Positions 50,140 through 59,701 of a stretch of 64,000 nt of DNA are shown here, piece by piece. The number at the start of each line of letters is the position of its first letter. Position 1 is the first letter of the stretch. The notes beneath the pieces are model-generated. The model had not been told where the DNA came from. It made no database searches and saw nothing but the letters and a program-made list of their open reading frames with translations. Both the position numbers and the translations under genes were made by a program. The stretch comes from JABWBD01 sp040768665. Lineage in GTDB: Bacteria; Planctomycetota; Planctomycetia; Pirellulales; Thermoguttaceae. The stretch covers positions 62,001 through 126,000 of the forward strand of contig JAXGMN010000011.1 in the NCBI GenBank assembly GCA_040768665.1, in the 5' to 3' direction.

Positions 50140-50245
50140 ATTTGGCCGAAGACCATTTTCACCGTAACCTGGGGTAACGCCGGCAACGCCCCGGGCACGT
50201 GGGAGCAAAAGCAAGATCGTTTGGCCGAAGGCCATTTTCAAGCAA
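50140..50245. repeat. 'ggccgaaggcc' repeat, copy 3
   Basis: tttggccgaagaccattttc (50142-) and tttggccgaaggccattttc (50220-) are direct copies flanking aacctggggtaacgccggca and a GC-rich stem. Matches copies at 11232 and 46515. Confidence 0.7.
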
Positions 50246-50296
50246 TCAGGCCGGCGCGGATCTGGAGCCGCCGGGCGAATACTCGATGGTCACTAT

Positions 50297-50566
50297 TCAC
50301 TGCGAGAGTGAGAATGGTTCCGGCTTCACCCAAACCGTCACCGGCACCGCGGCCGCCGGGGCGGTCTCGCCCTCCGCCTCGGTGAACCGGGCCACCAGAC
50401 GCGCGTTGGCGACCATCAGCTCTTCCGCCTCCGCGACGAGTTGTTTCAGACGCCTCCTTTCGTTAGGCGTGATCGTTCCCTCGCTGTTCTTTTCCAGCAG
50501 CTCGTCGAGACGCCGTTGCTTGGCAGCGGGAAACTTCCTCAATTTTGGCGGCAAGGCTTTCTTCAT
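50297..50566 (-). CDS. Small antitoxin-like protein
   Basis: 89 residues from ATG 50566. Helical core PAAKQRRLDELLEKNSEGTI then TPNERRRLKQLVAEAEELMV and ANARLVARF. This 'R.DELL.KN.EG.IT..E...L..LV.EAE.LM..NA' pattern is common in cyanobacterial and planctomycete small proteins found next to nuclease or toxin genes, so an antitoxin role is likely but no toxin adjoins it. A Pro/Val-rich tail follows. Confidence 0.6.
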   Translation of the reverse strand: MKKALPPKLRKFPAAKQRRLDELLEKNSEGTITPNERRRLKQLVAEAEELMVANARLVARFTEAEGETAPAAAVPVTVWVKPEPFSLSQ

Positions 50567-50785
50567 CGCATCGATCCGCGTGGTTCAGTCGAATACAGGT
50601 TCGGGCTGCGGCGCCAGCCGCTGTCCGATTATATCACGGCGAGGCCCGGCGGTCATCAGATCAGGCCCCAACTTGGCGGAATGTCGGCAATTTCTGCCAG
50701 GCCAATCCAGCCTCGTGTGACCGTTGTCTCTCCCACGCTCGCCCAGAAGCGCTGGGTGATCCACCTGCATCCGGGGAGAGCCAAA

Positions 50786-50891
50786 GGGGTCAGAGCCAAA
50801 GGGGTCGAGTCTTGACTTGGAACTTAAGGAAAGCGGAGTCGGATTGGGGCGGAGGGGACATTCTGCTTTTCTCTCGGAAAACCAGAATGTC
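50786..50891. repeat. GGGGTCAGA / GGGGTCGAGTCTTGAC and GGGGACATTCTG elements
   Basis: ggggtcagagccaaa (50786-) and ggggtcgagtcttgacttgg (50801-) copy the 2475 element. gacattctg (50857-50865) and cagaatgtc (50883-50891) are the arms of another hairpin with gggg at the left. No gene lies between 50567 and 51053. Confidence 0.7.
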
Positions 50892-51053
50892 GCCTTGAAT
50901 CCCCTTTCGGTCGGCACGCCGTGCGTTTCCCAGTTAATGCTGGCGATTATTGTGGAGAGGTTGTCATGAAAAAGCATGTTCCATCCTTCGGGCCAAGCTT
51001 AGTATACCTCCCGGTGAATGGCGTTTGCGATCAAGGCACTGGGAGGACAAACG

Positions 51054-51289
51054 ATGGCAGAAGTCGTGCGAGTGGACGTGCAGGAGGTGGTGCGGCATTT
51101 TCAGGATCTGGAGGATCCCCGTTCTCCCGTCAATCGCCTGCATCCTTTGGAGAGCGTCTTGTTGATCGCCATCATGGCGGTGCTGGCCGGCGCCGACGGA
51201 CCGACCGCCATCGCCCGCTGGGCTAAGTTCAAGACGGACTTTTTGCAGCGACGGCTCAACCTTCCGCACGGCATTCCTACGATGCGAGA
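51054..51289 (+). pseudogene. ISAs1-type transposase, N-terminal remnant
   Basis: From ATG 51054: VVRHFQDLEDPRSPVNRLHP, LESVLLIAIMAVLAGADGPT and AIARWAKFKTDFLQRRL, the DDE_Tnp_1-associated N-terminal domain of ISAs1-family transposases. Similarity ends at LPHGIPT near 51285; the DDE domain is missing and an unrelated coding scrap begins at 51290. Confidence 0.8.
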
Positions 51290-51631
51290 TGGATTAGCGC
51301 GGGAGTGCGTCTTGGAGACTACTACTACGTTTTCGTTCGCCCGAGTGCGGGACTGAGAGACTGGCAACGTGATTTCGCCAAGGCCGCGGTTCCAATCCTT
51401 GTAGCCGTCGCTCAATCCATCAAGCGTTCTGCGGACGCACAAGCTCTCGTCATCCGATTATGCGAGGCTCTGGCGCAACGGCTCAGACTAAGAGTTGTCT
51501 GGCCCAACGATCCCGATGAGTTGAACGATGTAAAGAATGCGTTGTACCAGGCGTGTCTCAGTTCCCACGAAGTCGAAAGCGACCGAGTCTTGATCGTGTT
51601 GCAGGGATTGTCTGTTGTCGGCCCCAATTGA
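51290..51631 (+). pseudogene. Unrecognised 5'-truncated coding remnant
   Basis: From 51290 the frame reads WISAGVRLGDYYYVFVRPSA, then AVAQSIKRSADAQALVIRLC, LRLRVVWPNDPDELNDVKNA and RVLIVLQGLSVVGPN, stop 51629-51631. Codon use is coding and the fold looks alpha/beta, but I cannot name it. It has no start of its own (a GTG at 51305 is internal) and begins where the ISAs1 fragment ends. Confidence 0.4.
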
Positions 51632-52029
51632 CGCGCCATAACAGACCACTCCAAAACCCAGTTTACCCGGACACATCAGCTATGCCAAGGCCGGGAACAT
51701 GCGCGGCTGCTCAAATATTCGCCAGCATCCGGGGGAAGCACTTGGGCTGGCACAACTGAATGCTGCCAGACGGGCAATGGCACTGGCCATGTGGGGGCAT
51801 CTGAGCTGGGCAATCCTGCTCACGAGCGTCCCGTCAAGTCATCTCGTTTCTAGAAGCCCACCGCCCCACCGTTTTCTCAGCGATATGGCCGCCCGACTAT
51901 CGCGCGTCGGTCACGTCGACCGCAGCGGATTGCGCGGAGGCGTGTCGAACGCGTGGGTGCCACCGGCGCCACCCGGTCTTCAAAGATTTCGGTGAACTGG
52001 CGGCGGGTGCGCGTGGCAACGCGGGCGTC
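51632..52029. other. No gene seen
   Basis: No supported gene, palindrome or repeat. Short direct motif gggtgccaccggcgccaccc (51954-51973) forms a small GC hairpin. Confidence 0.4.
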
Positions 52030-52356
52030 CTACCCGCTCTGGCGCCCCTCGCCTTGTGCCGCTTTGATCTGGCCGAGGATCGAAGCGTCTGTGATCTGGT
52101 CGTCGCTCAATAGCAGGAACATCTTGCTGAGAAGTTCAGCGCCCTTCGGGTCCGGACCCTCGGCGAACGGCAGGTAGATCGACTGCCGCGAGGCGAGACT
52201 GCGGTCCGGAACGATGCAGAGGTGATGACCGGGCTCGATGTGGACCGCCGCGGTGCCGAGGTGCAGGCGGTAGCGGGCCAGCTTGCCCTCCACGCGGACG
52301 AAGTGCCCGTCGATCGTCGCGCCCCGGATCCCCAACTGCTCGATCAAGACGCCCAC
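52030..52356 (-). pseudogene. C-terminal remnant of a DUF4132/DUF7737-type protein
   Basis: Minus strand: GATIDGHFVRVEGKLARYRL, HLGTAAVHIEPGHHLCIVP, IYLPFAEGPDPKGAELLSKM and LLLSDDQITDASILGQIKAA. This is the DUF7737 tail ('VRV.G....Y.IHLGS..V.....L.IVP.......LPF...D....EILSKI.LLA.D..I.D..I..QI') found at the end of large DUF4132/DUF5724 (MolR-like) proteins. The remaining 700 or more residues are absent. Confidence 0.55.
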
Positions 52357-52810
52357 CGTTTCCGTCCGGCGCGGCGGTCAGCAGATGGGGCCATAAGGGC
52401 GTCGGGCGGTGGGCGGTCTCTCCGGGGCGCTCGAAGATCTTGTCCGGCGACGGTTTGGTGGTTAGGGGAAGGGCTCACGAAAGGACGAAACCGTGTCGGT
52501 ACCGTGCGAATGAAGATCGGGGTGAAGCCACTTCGGTGCGTCACTGACGCGATCCGGAGAAGACAACCAGACTGCGTCGGTGTGTCGGACCGAAGCAGGT
52601 GGTGACGGAGTGGATCGGTAAGAGCCCTCAGGTTGCCCCACGGCACGAGCTGCAATTCACGGACGACCACTACCACCAAGCCCTCACGGCGGTTTCCGAG
52701 GCGGTGCAGAATCCGGTGCAGTGTTCGTCTGAAATGGCTCGTTCCGGGCGGTCACTTTCTGCGATGACTGCGGAAAACGAGCCTATTCCAAACCGCACGA
52801 ACGGGGGAGT
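52357..52810. other. No gene seen
   Basis: No supported gene in either strand; only short open frames with no family likeness. Borders the tRNA that anchors the island. Confidence 0.4.
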
Positions 52811-52882
<72 letters not shown>

Positions 52883-53015
52883 AAATTTCCGTTGGCTATT
52901 TCATGTTAAGACTTTATGGTTACTGTCTTTGGGCTTGGCAGTATTTTTATGGCAGTATTCTGTCAAAACACGAAGTCTTCTGCTAGAGAGCTTTCGCACT
53001 GACGGGGGGGCAGCA

Positions 53016-54215
53016 ATGGCAAGGCCTAAGAAGGTGAAGGGCATTGGCGGACGGAAGAAACGCTCCAAGAACCGGGGCTGGTGGTATCGAACCAGCAGGG
53101 GCTGGTACACCACGGTTGATCATACCTCAGTTCCGCTGCTCGATACTAACGGTAATCATATCAAGCCGCGCGAAGCGGAGAAAGAGGCGGAGGCAGCCTA
53201 TCACCGCTGCAAGCTGGAGCCGGAGGAGGAGGCAGGGGAGGAACCGACGAAGAAAGCAACCAGCGCGGCAGATCGGACCGTACGGGAGGCCTGCCTTGCG
53301 TACCTGGACTACGCCGAAAAGCATGCCGCGCCGTCAACCTATAACACCCGTGCAAACTTCCTCTACGATTTTGTCACTGGGTATCCAGCAAAGTACCGCC
53401 ACTCTCACAACGGCAAACCTCCTGCGAAAGAACGGATTCACTGCGGGTACGGAGACAAGGCAGTCGAGGAGCTAATCCGTCTGGACATAGACAACTGGCT
53501 CGACGCACACCCAGATTGGAAGGGGTCGCAACGGACGGCAGTTCAAGCGGTCAAGCGCGTTTTGAATTGGTCGACGGAGAAGGGACTGACCGCCCGCAAC
53601 CCGATCAAAGGCTACAAGAGCGCCCGTCCAAATGCCAGACTGACCTATATCGACCCCGAAATAGAAAAGGCAATCTATCAGCATGCCAGTCTTGCTCTTG
53701 CTCTACTGTTCAAGGTATGTATCCGGACAGGATCGCGGCCTATCTCTGAATTTGGCAGTGTGGAGGCGCGTCATGTGGAGGAAACAGAACGGGGACAGCT
53801 ATGGCGGTTTCCTGCAACGGAACACAAAACAGGTCACAGGACAGTCAAGGACCGGCTTATATTCGTTCCTGAGGAGATTGCCGAAATCGTCAGGCAGCAG
53901 ATCGCCAAGTACCCCAAGGGCAAGTTGTTCCGATCGAAATCCGGGAAACCCTGGAACGAGTCAAACGCCAAGGCTACTTTTGACCGGCTCCGGACCAAAC
54001 TGAGGAAGAACGGCGTCAAGGTTCCGGAGGGTACCGTGATATATTCCGCGAGGCACACCTACGCGAAACGCATGTTGGGCGGATTCTGGGGGAAACCCGT
54101 GAGCTTGAATACGCTTGCTGACCTCATGGGCAACAGCGTAGAGGTTTGCAGGAAACACTACGGGGAGTTGACGGAAGGCTACTTAGATCCATATTGGAAA
54201 GCGCTGGGCCAGTAG
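53016..54215 (+). CDS. int: Tyrosine-type site-specific integrase
   Basis: 399 residues from ATG 53016. Very basic N-terminus (RPKKVKGIGGRKKRSKNRGW), SAM-like core-binding domain with VREACLAYLDYAEKHAAPST and DIDNWLDAHPDWKGSQRTAV, then the catalytic domain: Arg241 in IRTGSRPISEFG, Lys in TEHKTGHRT, Arg346 in VIYSARHTYAKRM (Tyr in place of the usual His of H-x-x-R) and Tyr382 in CRKHYGELTEGYLDP. It is next to tRNA-Arg, as island integrases usually are, and its start lies 133 bases from the tRNA 5' end. Two small HTH genes follow on the other strand. Confidence 0.92.
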   Translation: MARPKKVKGIGGRKKRSKNRGWWYRTSRGWYTTVDHTSVPLLDTNGNHIKPREAEKEAEAAYHRCKLEPEEEAGEEPTKKATSAADRTVREACLAYLDYAEKHAAPSTYNTRANFLYDFVTGYPAKYRHSHNGKPPAKERIHCGYGDKAVEELIRLDIDNWLDAHPDWKGSQRTAVQAVKRVLNWSTEKGLTARNPIKGYKSARPNARLTYIDPEIEKAIYQHASLALALLFKVCIRTGSRPISEFGSVEARHVEETERGQLWRFPATEHKTGHRTVKDRLIFVPEEIAEIVRQQIAKYPKGKLFRSKSGKPWNESNAKATFDRLRTKLRKNGVKVPEGTVIYSARHTYAKRMLGGFWGKPVSLNTLADLMGNSVEVCRKHYGELTEGYLDPYWKALGQ

Positions 54216-54219
54216 TTCC

Positions 54220-54486
54220 TCAGGCGTACCAATTCGCCAGTTCTGGCCTTTTCGGATCTGGCGTCACTTTCCTTTTCCGCGCTGGCCGTTGTTCCGTAGC
54301 CTTCTCATTCTCCCGGAGTGGCAGAGTATGGGAATCCAGGTATTCGTCTAGCCACTCCTGCCGGAACTTGTACCGCCCCCATTTTCCGTCTTGCGCGCAA
54401 CGGATTCTACCATGCCTTGCCATTTGCCGGAGTGTTGTGGGGCTAATCCTCAACTGTTCTGCCGCCTCACTCAACGTCAGTACCAT
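54220..54486 (-). CDS. Excisionase-type helix-turn-helix protein
   Basis: 88 residues from ATG 54486. MVLTLSEAAEQLRISPTTLR and GRIRCAQDGKWGRYKFRQEW form a MerR-like winged helix as in Xis/HTH_17 proteins, followed by a basic tail RPARKRKVTPDPKRPELANW. Convergent with int, with 4 bases between the stop codons. Likely directs excision or regulates the island. Confidence 0.8.
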   Translation of the reverse strand: MVLTLSEAAEQLRISPTTLRQMARHGRIRCAQDGKWGRYKFRQEWLDEYLDSHTLPLRENEKATEQRPARKRKVTPDPKRPELANWYA

Positions 54487-54561
54487 TAGATCGCGGTGAT
54501 CGATGCCAAAGCCCGAACCCTCACATCGCGTTCTCTGCAAACTGTCATCCTTCACGATTTG

Positions 54562-54831
54562 CTACCGCAACACCTCGAAAGAGAAGAGGCGACAACCGGC
54601 GTCGCCGGGCGACATGTCGCGTCGCTCTTTGGCGTCTGAACCGCTCAGAATTAACATGAAGTTACCACCTCGGCGTCGCTTGGGATGGAGTGTGTGGTCT
54701 TCCAAAGCCATGTGCCGTTTCGATTTCTTTTTTGAGCGCTCGACGATCTTTCGCATACCGCTGACCGCTAGCCCAAGGTATGCGGCAGCTTCCTTCACGC
54801 CGACGAGTGATTCGTCACAAAGCACAGACAA
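54562..54831 (-). CDS. Second HTH (excisionase-like) protein
   Basis: 89 residues from ATG 54831. LVGVKEAAAYLGLAVSGMRK and a basic KIVERSKKKSKR match the HTH_17/Xis start; the C-terminal half (LHPKRRRGGNFMLILSGSDA) is unfamiliar. It lies 75 bases upstream of the other HTH gene on the same strand. Confidence 0.65.
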   Translation of the reverse strand: MSVLCDESLVGVKEAAAYLGLAVSGMRKIVERSKKKSKRHMALEDHTLHPKRRRGGNFMLILSGSDAKERRDMSPGDAGCRLFSFEVLR

Positions 54832-55670
54832 CTCTCTTCATTTCCATTGATTCAGCTTCAGGTCGTCCGGCGAGAGATTTCAGCGGTTGCAATGTCCTTC
54901 GAGTCGTACGGTCGCTCCGTGCAGTGATGCCGTCTGCGCAACCTCTCTGACGTGCAAGACTGTTGGGATGATTCGCAGTTCTCGCTATTTGACGAGATGT
55001 CGACCCGTCTTTGTATACCACCCAGCAACCCCAACCCAGAAAAAGAGTGTTTGATCTCGCTACTCTTCCCATCACCCTCGGACAGAACTCGCCTCTTTCA
55101 CGTTCTTGGTTCCGTTTGGCGTTTCTCTGCACCGGCGACGGCTCGGAAATCAAAAAAAACCACTCGCCAACGCAACCGCCGCAATCCGTTGTACCATCCG
55201 TCGGCCGAATCGCCGCATGCAAATCGTTTGCGAGATTTCGAACGCAGCCTGCGCGCAAATCTGTCTCGCACCAACGCCGCCCGGAACGTCGCTGGTGCAA
55301 CGCCGAATGGCGTGTCCTGCTGGCCGGGCCCAAATTCGTGTCATGATACATGTGTACCAGGCCCGACTCCGGCCGCGGAGCGCCCATTTGCCCCAGAATC
55401 TCAGCGGAAACGTGGACCACCGTGAGTTCGGACGGGTGCAGGCGGTTCTCGGAAGCCGAAAATGGCGTCGTCTGGCCAGGTTCGTCGGGGAGATTTTCCA
55501 CAGCTGGAGAAAACTGTGATGGTTTCGAGCCTGAAAGTTGCGGGAGTTTTTGCGTCGCCGAAAGTCTCGTCGGAACAGCCACTCGCGATCTCCGTACGAG
55601 ACGCACCTGCCTCCTCCAAAACGGCGCAAGATCCTGCTTGCCAGCAACTTGGGGCTCTTTGGTTCCTGGT
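54832..55670. other. Island segment with no confident gene
   Basis: Lower-GC sequence; minus-strand open frames (54815-55723 and 55150 onward) carry no family likeness and their composition is Arg/Ser-rich, so I do not call them. A stretch of a short phage-like gene cannot be excluded. Confidence 0.35.
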
Positions 55671-56516
55671 TCACACTGCATTGCTCGCCTCCAGCTTTTT
55701 GGCACCTTTGGGATGCCAGACAAGCAACTTTCCTGTTCTGTCGCGGACCAGGCCGGCGTCCTTCGACCAGCGATCGCTCGCGGAATACTCCACCCCGATC
55801 CGGACGTCGGGGACCACTTCCCGCATTCCGTCGATCATCAGGTGCTTGATCCTCTCCGCGTGGAAACCGAGCGGACAGCCAGCCGACAGGTCTACGATCA
55901 CCTCGTCGTGAATCAAGTTGGCAATTCGATATCCGGCCCTCCAGAGCTTCCAGAGGGCGAGTTTGGCCCCGTCTGACGCCAGGCCCTGAAAGACCGTGTT
56001 GTGACGTGCAGGAAAAGAGGCGTTGGCCCGCAGGCGGCCGGTGAGCGTGAAGACGCTGGCGGCGGTCACCACGTTTCTTGCTGCTTTCCACAGTTCGACA
56101 GAAGCTCTCCGCTCGGTGATTTGCTTCCGCCGTGCTTTTGGAAACAGACGCTCCTTCGCCGCAACCCGGCCCCAGAAGTAGGCGATCTCTTCGGCGGAAT
56201 ACGGCCGTCCATTGCCGGTCGTTGGATTGGGTTCTCGAAGAGCCTTCAAGCACATGCTTCCAAGCATACCGAACGGGCAGTCGTCGTTGTCCAGCCTGCC
56301 TAGCACCCAGTCCTTCCCTGTAGCCAACCAGAACGAACTGGGCGTCAGCTCGAACACCGTGGCAGCCGCATCGCCGTCTTCGACTTCCCGCCGGAGGAAT
56401 TCCCTCATTTCCGGGAAACGGTTGAACCAAGCATCCGTGAGCGTCCGAACCTCCTCTTCGGTCAATTCCACCCGGTACGTTTCCAGCGCGTGCTGCCGGA
56501 GCCGCTCGTCGCCCAT
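55671..56516 (-). CDS. Family-A DNA polymerase, C-terminal part
   Basis: 281 residues, beginning at a Met that sits in the polymerase 'YGMG...L' helix (MGDERLRQHALETYRVEL). Palm and thumb features: TLTDAWFNRFPEMREFLRRE, VFTLTGRLRANASFPARHNT, VFQGLASDGAKLALWKLWRA and motif C LIHDEVIVDLSAG with His203. The polymerase A motifs (template-binding O-helix, first catalytic Asp) and any exonuclease are absent, so it cannot work alone as it stands. It breaks at 56516/56517 against the ceramidase stub. A family-A polymerase is unusual cargo for an integrase-bearing island. Confidence 0.85.
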   Translation of the reverse strand: MGDERLRQHALETYRVELTEEEVRTLTDAWFNRFPEMREFLRREVEDGDAAATVFELTPSSFWLATGKDWVLGRLDNDDCPFGMLGSMCLKALREPNPTTGNGRPYSAEEIAYFWGRVAAKERLFPKARRKQITERRASVELWKAARNVVTAASVFTLTGRLRANASFPARHNTVFQGLASDGAKLALWKLWRAGYRIANLIHDEVIVDLSAGCPLGFHAERIKHLMIDGMREVVPDVRIGVEYSASDRWSKDAGLVRDRTGKLLVWHPKGAKKLEASNAV

Positions 56517-56935
56517 TCCACCCGGCTTGCCGAAGCGTCGGCCTGTGCCACTGCACGGACGATTCGCTCCACAAGGTCGTCCGCGGCGCTACGGCCATTG
56601 TGGTTGTGGGTGGCGGACAGGATCAGGTTCTCCTCGGGGATCCCCAGTTGCTGGGCGGCCTTTTGGCGGACTTTTTCAGTGGTCTCCTTCGATACCTGGA
56701 CCAAGTCGCACATCACCAGGGCCGCCTTGCGTTCCGCCTGGCGAAACACAACAGCTTTAGCAAAGAGCGGGTCGAAAAAGGGTTCTCCGTTCCGGGCCGG
56801 CGTAATATCGACCACCGCCACCCCGGCCTGAATATCAGCTTCCGCCGCGGCCACTGCGAGGGAGCCTTTGAGCAGAATCAAACCGAAAATCAAAAGCGAC
56901 GACGTCACCCACACGCTGTGTTTTGTCACGGTCAT
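56517..56935 (-). pseudogene. Neutral-ceramidase-like protein, N-terminal stub
   Basis: From ATG 56935 (GAGGAGATAT 9 bases upstream): signal peptide WVTSSLLIFGLILLKGSLAV, then AGVAVVDITPARNGEPFFDP, KAALVMCDLVQVSKETTEKV, ENLILSATHNHNGRSAADDL. It is the same family as the intact gene at 43589 but a different subgroup. Matching ends at about 56517, where the polymerase fragment starts; the frame itself closes at 56462. A clean gene-gene junction. Confidence 0.8.
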
Positions 56936-57018
56936 GATCCGATATCTCCTCGGTCGACTTGGAGCCACAGGGGAAGGAAGAAGCGAAACGCCAGCATAGG
57001 GTGACGCGGCCCCGGTGG

Positions 57019-57192
57019 TCAAGACCGCGAATTGAGGAGAATAAGAGAGAACCATTCACCTGACACCGAAAACGGGCTGCGAGCGGCAGGGCGGATGCCG
57101 TCAATCCAATTCCGCATCACTTCGCCTTGCGCCTCGGCCGGTCCGGCGGCGGTTTCGGCGATCTGGTCCGTCAGGTGTGTGTCGTCGGCCAT
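57019..57192 (-). CDS. Small hypothetical protein, probably truncated
   Basis: 57 residues from ATG 57192. MADDTHLTDQIAETAAGPAE is like the start of small planctomycete proteins ('DLAETA..P..V...G..V.QHSL..QIEADRYLAS'), but the rest (VMRNWIDGIRPAARSPFSVS) is different. The change coincides with a cctgacaccgaaaac motif (57058-57072). Confidence 0.35.
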   Translation of the reverse strand: MADDTHLTDQIAETAAGPAEAQGEVMRNWIDGIRPAARSPFSVSGEWFSLILLNSRS

Positions 57193-57289
57193 GGTTCGGT
57201 TCCTTCCAAGTGGCGGGCCTGGGAGTTTCACCCGGCGAGCAAAGCATATGGTTTCTTGCCTGGCACTGGCCACACCCGCGGCACGGGCG

Positions 57290-57345
57290 AGCGCAAACAA
57301 GAAGGCAGCACGGTGATGCGGCACCGCACTGCCTTCGTTTGCGCT
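57290..57345. repeat. Imperfect palindrome agcgcaaac...gtttgcgct
   Basis: agcgcaaacaagaaggcag (57290-57308) pairs with ctgccttcgtttgcgct (57329-57345) with one bulge. Apart from it, 57193-57755 has nothing I can support. Confidence 0.7.
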
Positions 57346-57755
57346 GGGTTCACCGCGGGGGATCAGTCCGCGGCGTCGCCCGGTTGGGTTCTCCTCGTCC
57401 TAGCCGAAAGGTTCGCAGCGGGCAAGAAAATGGGGAGGGGAATTGCTAGGGGTGGCAATCTTCGGTTCGGGAACCGCCCGCGCTCGATCGCGCGGAGGAG
57501 TGCAGGGTGTCCGTGGTGGTACGATCCGTTCGGAGATTCGCTGGTGTGGGGCTGCCTGCGGCGGTAAACTGCACCCTTGGAGACTTCGCGGCCGATTGAA
57601 TACGTAAAGGCTCACCCCCACGCGAAGTCGGTTCCGTTCAACGAGCGATCTGTCCGTCAGACTACAGCCGGATAGATCGCGATTCGTTCGACATGTCGCG
57701 AGCTAGGCGGCTGAAAGGTATGGTTCGCCGAAACACCGGCCGGAGAGGTTGCCGT

Positions 57756-58466
57756 ATGTCAAATCGAGCGTATGGATTGATTCGGTCCATCGTTGAACGC
57801 CTGGGAGGCTCGATGGTCTACGAGCACGAAGGTTACCGGTACGGGGCGTGGGTGATCAGGGTCGGCGAGAACAGTGTCACAATTGAAGCTGGCGGCAATC
57901 GGTCGTTTCCGGAGCTCGATCGGCTGTATGTTCCGCGAGTTCCGGACCCGAGGCACTGGGACGACTACTCGGACGAGCTGGTACCGGACGCTGAGACACA
58001 GTTGTTGTCCATGCTGGGCCTCTCAAGCAATAGACCGGAATGCCTCACCGATGATGAGAAAAGAGAACTCGTGCAGCTCATCGAGCGGGCGAGATGGAAA
58101 TTCGCCTGGACCTACGCCCGCACGTATCCCCACGAATACACGACAAAGGCGTTGTGCAGCTCGCAAGATCATGCAAGGCTTATTGACTGCATCGAACGAT
58201 ATGGCGTCACCGAGCGTTTCGGTGACTCTCGACGCAAATATTTCTACTTCGAAGATCGCAAGTACTGGCACATGGGTGAACCGCATTCCGAAGATTCGGA
58301 GAGATGGCCGAACATCATCAACCGCACATGGGTAGATGTCAGACGGCATGCCGCAAACGTAAGACACCGATGGACAGATGAGGAGGTAGAACTTCAGATG
58401 CGGTTGTGGGAGATTCAACTCGAGAAGTCCACTGATCGCCCCCAGTCGAGACGAAGCCATAGGTGA
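57756..58466 (+). CDS. Hypothetical protein
   Basis: 236 residues from ATG 57756 (an earlier start at 57693 is in frame). N-terminal half is alpha/beta: NRAYGLIRSIVERLGGSMVY, GAWVIRVGENSVTIEAGGNR and FPELDRLYVPRVPDPRHWDD. Second half: RWKFAWTYARTYPHEYTTKA, then RRKYFYFEDRKYWHMGEP and IINRTWVDVRRHAANV. The second part recalls a small domain ending 'YWTMG......LINR' met in phage- and island-borne proteins, but I cannot name a function. Only plus-strand gene in this part of the island. Confidence 0.6.
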   Translation: MSNRAYGLIRSIVERLGGSMVYEHEGYRYGAWVIRVGENSVTIEAGGNRSFPELDRLYVPRVPDPRHWDDYSDELVPDAETQLLSMLGLSSNRPECLTDDEKRELVQLIERARWKFAWTYARTYPHEYTTKALCSSQDHARLIDCIERYGVTERFGDSRRKYFYFEDRKYWHMGEPHSEDSERWPNIINRTWVDVRRHAANVRHRWTDEEVELQMRLWEIQLEKSTDRPQSRRSHR

Positions 58467-58664
58467 ACACCGGCTACTGATGGAGAATTCAAGGCACAAG
58501 TTGATGCGGGTCATCCGCAGCACACTTTGCCCCCGGTGACTGCACAAAGCCAGTTTCGCACGCGAGATCGGTGTTCACGATTGCCACAGGAAACGGCAAT
58601 TCGCAGGGCGCGTCGGCGGCGCACGCCAGAGCGATTTAGGCCCGGCGGCCGGCTGTGGGACGCG

Positions 58665-58910
58665 TCACACTTCGGGTATCCAACGACTTCCCCCCTCGTT
58701 CACCTCCGACGAATGCACCGGATACCCGCAGTTCCGGCACTTCTTGAGCCTTCGCTTCGTGCCGTCCCGGTTCGTCCACACGTCCGGCACCCGCAAGTGT
58801 CGACAGCCACAGTCGGGACAGCACCAGCCGGCTACCATTCCCGCCGCCTTCCGGGCAAGCTGCTCCATCGTGGGGGGATCGACGGGGTCAATTGCTTCAC
58901 GCTCGTCCAT
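58665..58910 (-). CDS. Small zinc-ribbon protein
   Basis: 81 residues from ATG 58910 (GGGAGGCGAG just upstream). After an acidic helix (MDEREAIDPVDPPTMEQLAR), WCCPDCGCRHLRVPDVWTNR and KKCRNCGYPVHSSEV form a four-Cys ribbon (CPDC...CRNC) of NrdR/transposase-zinc-ribbon type. Function unknown; typical small island gene. Confidence 0.6.
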   Translation of the reverse strand: MDEREAIDPVDPPTMEQLARKAAGMVAGWCCPDCGCRHLRVPDVWTNRDGTKRRLKKCRNCGYPVHSSEVNEGGSRWIPEV

Positions 58911-59701
58911 CTCGCCTCCCTGCCAGTGCGGAAAGGCTCGGCCGCTGGCCCGGCTGCACACCGCCCCGCTACGAAGGCGTAGCCCCAGGGAAGATTGCCC
59001 GGAGGAAGCTCGCGCCGACCATGCAGCCCTGGGGCAGCCTGGACATCCTCTTCGGCGAGCCGCAGATCGTGACGTGCTTGGAAGAAGGTGTCTTCCATGG
59101 TCGTTTCGCTCCATTCGAAGGTTAGCCGGTCACTACGTACGAGGGGACATCGCTCGCGGCCCTTCGGCCGCGAGCTGCCGCAACAGAGGACCAGGACCAG
59201 GAGGCTGAGCGTGCATGGCAGCGGTCAATCCGGTTACGGCGGTGGGCAGCGGACCACGGCGTCGGAACCTTCGCGGCTTGTCGCAGCCGTATGCCGCCCG
59301 TTCCCACTGCTTCGAGCCGCGAATCGGCCAAGCCCCCCTGTCATCCCGGCTGGCGACGGTCAAATCGTGCGTCGGGAACACAAAAGTGGCTATTCGTGGT
59401 CGTGCACAAAAAACCACCCGGAAGGGCTGCTTCGTCCAAAGGTAGCCAGCAAGTTTGTTGGCTATCTATGGAGTGCGACGAGAATGCCATCCCGGGCCAG
59501 TTCGCGATCAGTTCAGGCATGGGCGGCCGAGAGTTGGCGTCGAAACGAAAGTCGAAACCGTTCGTGCCAACTGCTACTTCCCTCTGCGGAACCGGGATTC
59601 CTGGACGCTGACAACGGAGGAGGATTTGAGCAAAGCCCGACTGCCGTTCTACATCCTCCGAGTCTGTACCTGGTCGGTCTAACGGCTGGTGGCCACCGAG
59701 A
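58911..59701. other. Island segment, no confident gene; strong hairpin at 59152-59175
   Basis: A minus-strand frame from 59098 (MEDTFFQARHDLRLAEEDVQ) may be a decayed small gene before the zinc ribbon. Further right, overlapping frames on both strands give no family. gctcgcggcc (59152-59161) and ggccgcgagc (59166-59175) form a perfect 10-bp stem with a CTTC loop. No T-run follows on either side. Confidence 0.4.

Noticed and set aside
54815..55723. 302-residue minus-strand gene downstream of the polymerase fragment
   Set aside because: No family likeness, mixed composition, conflicting open frames on both strands; left as unassigned sequence.
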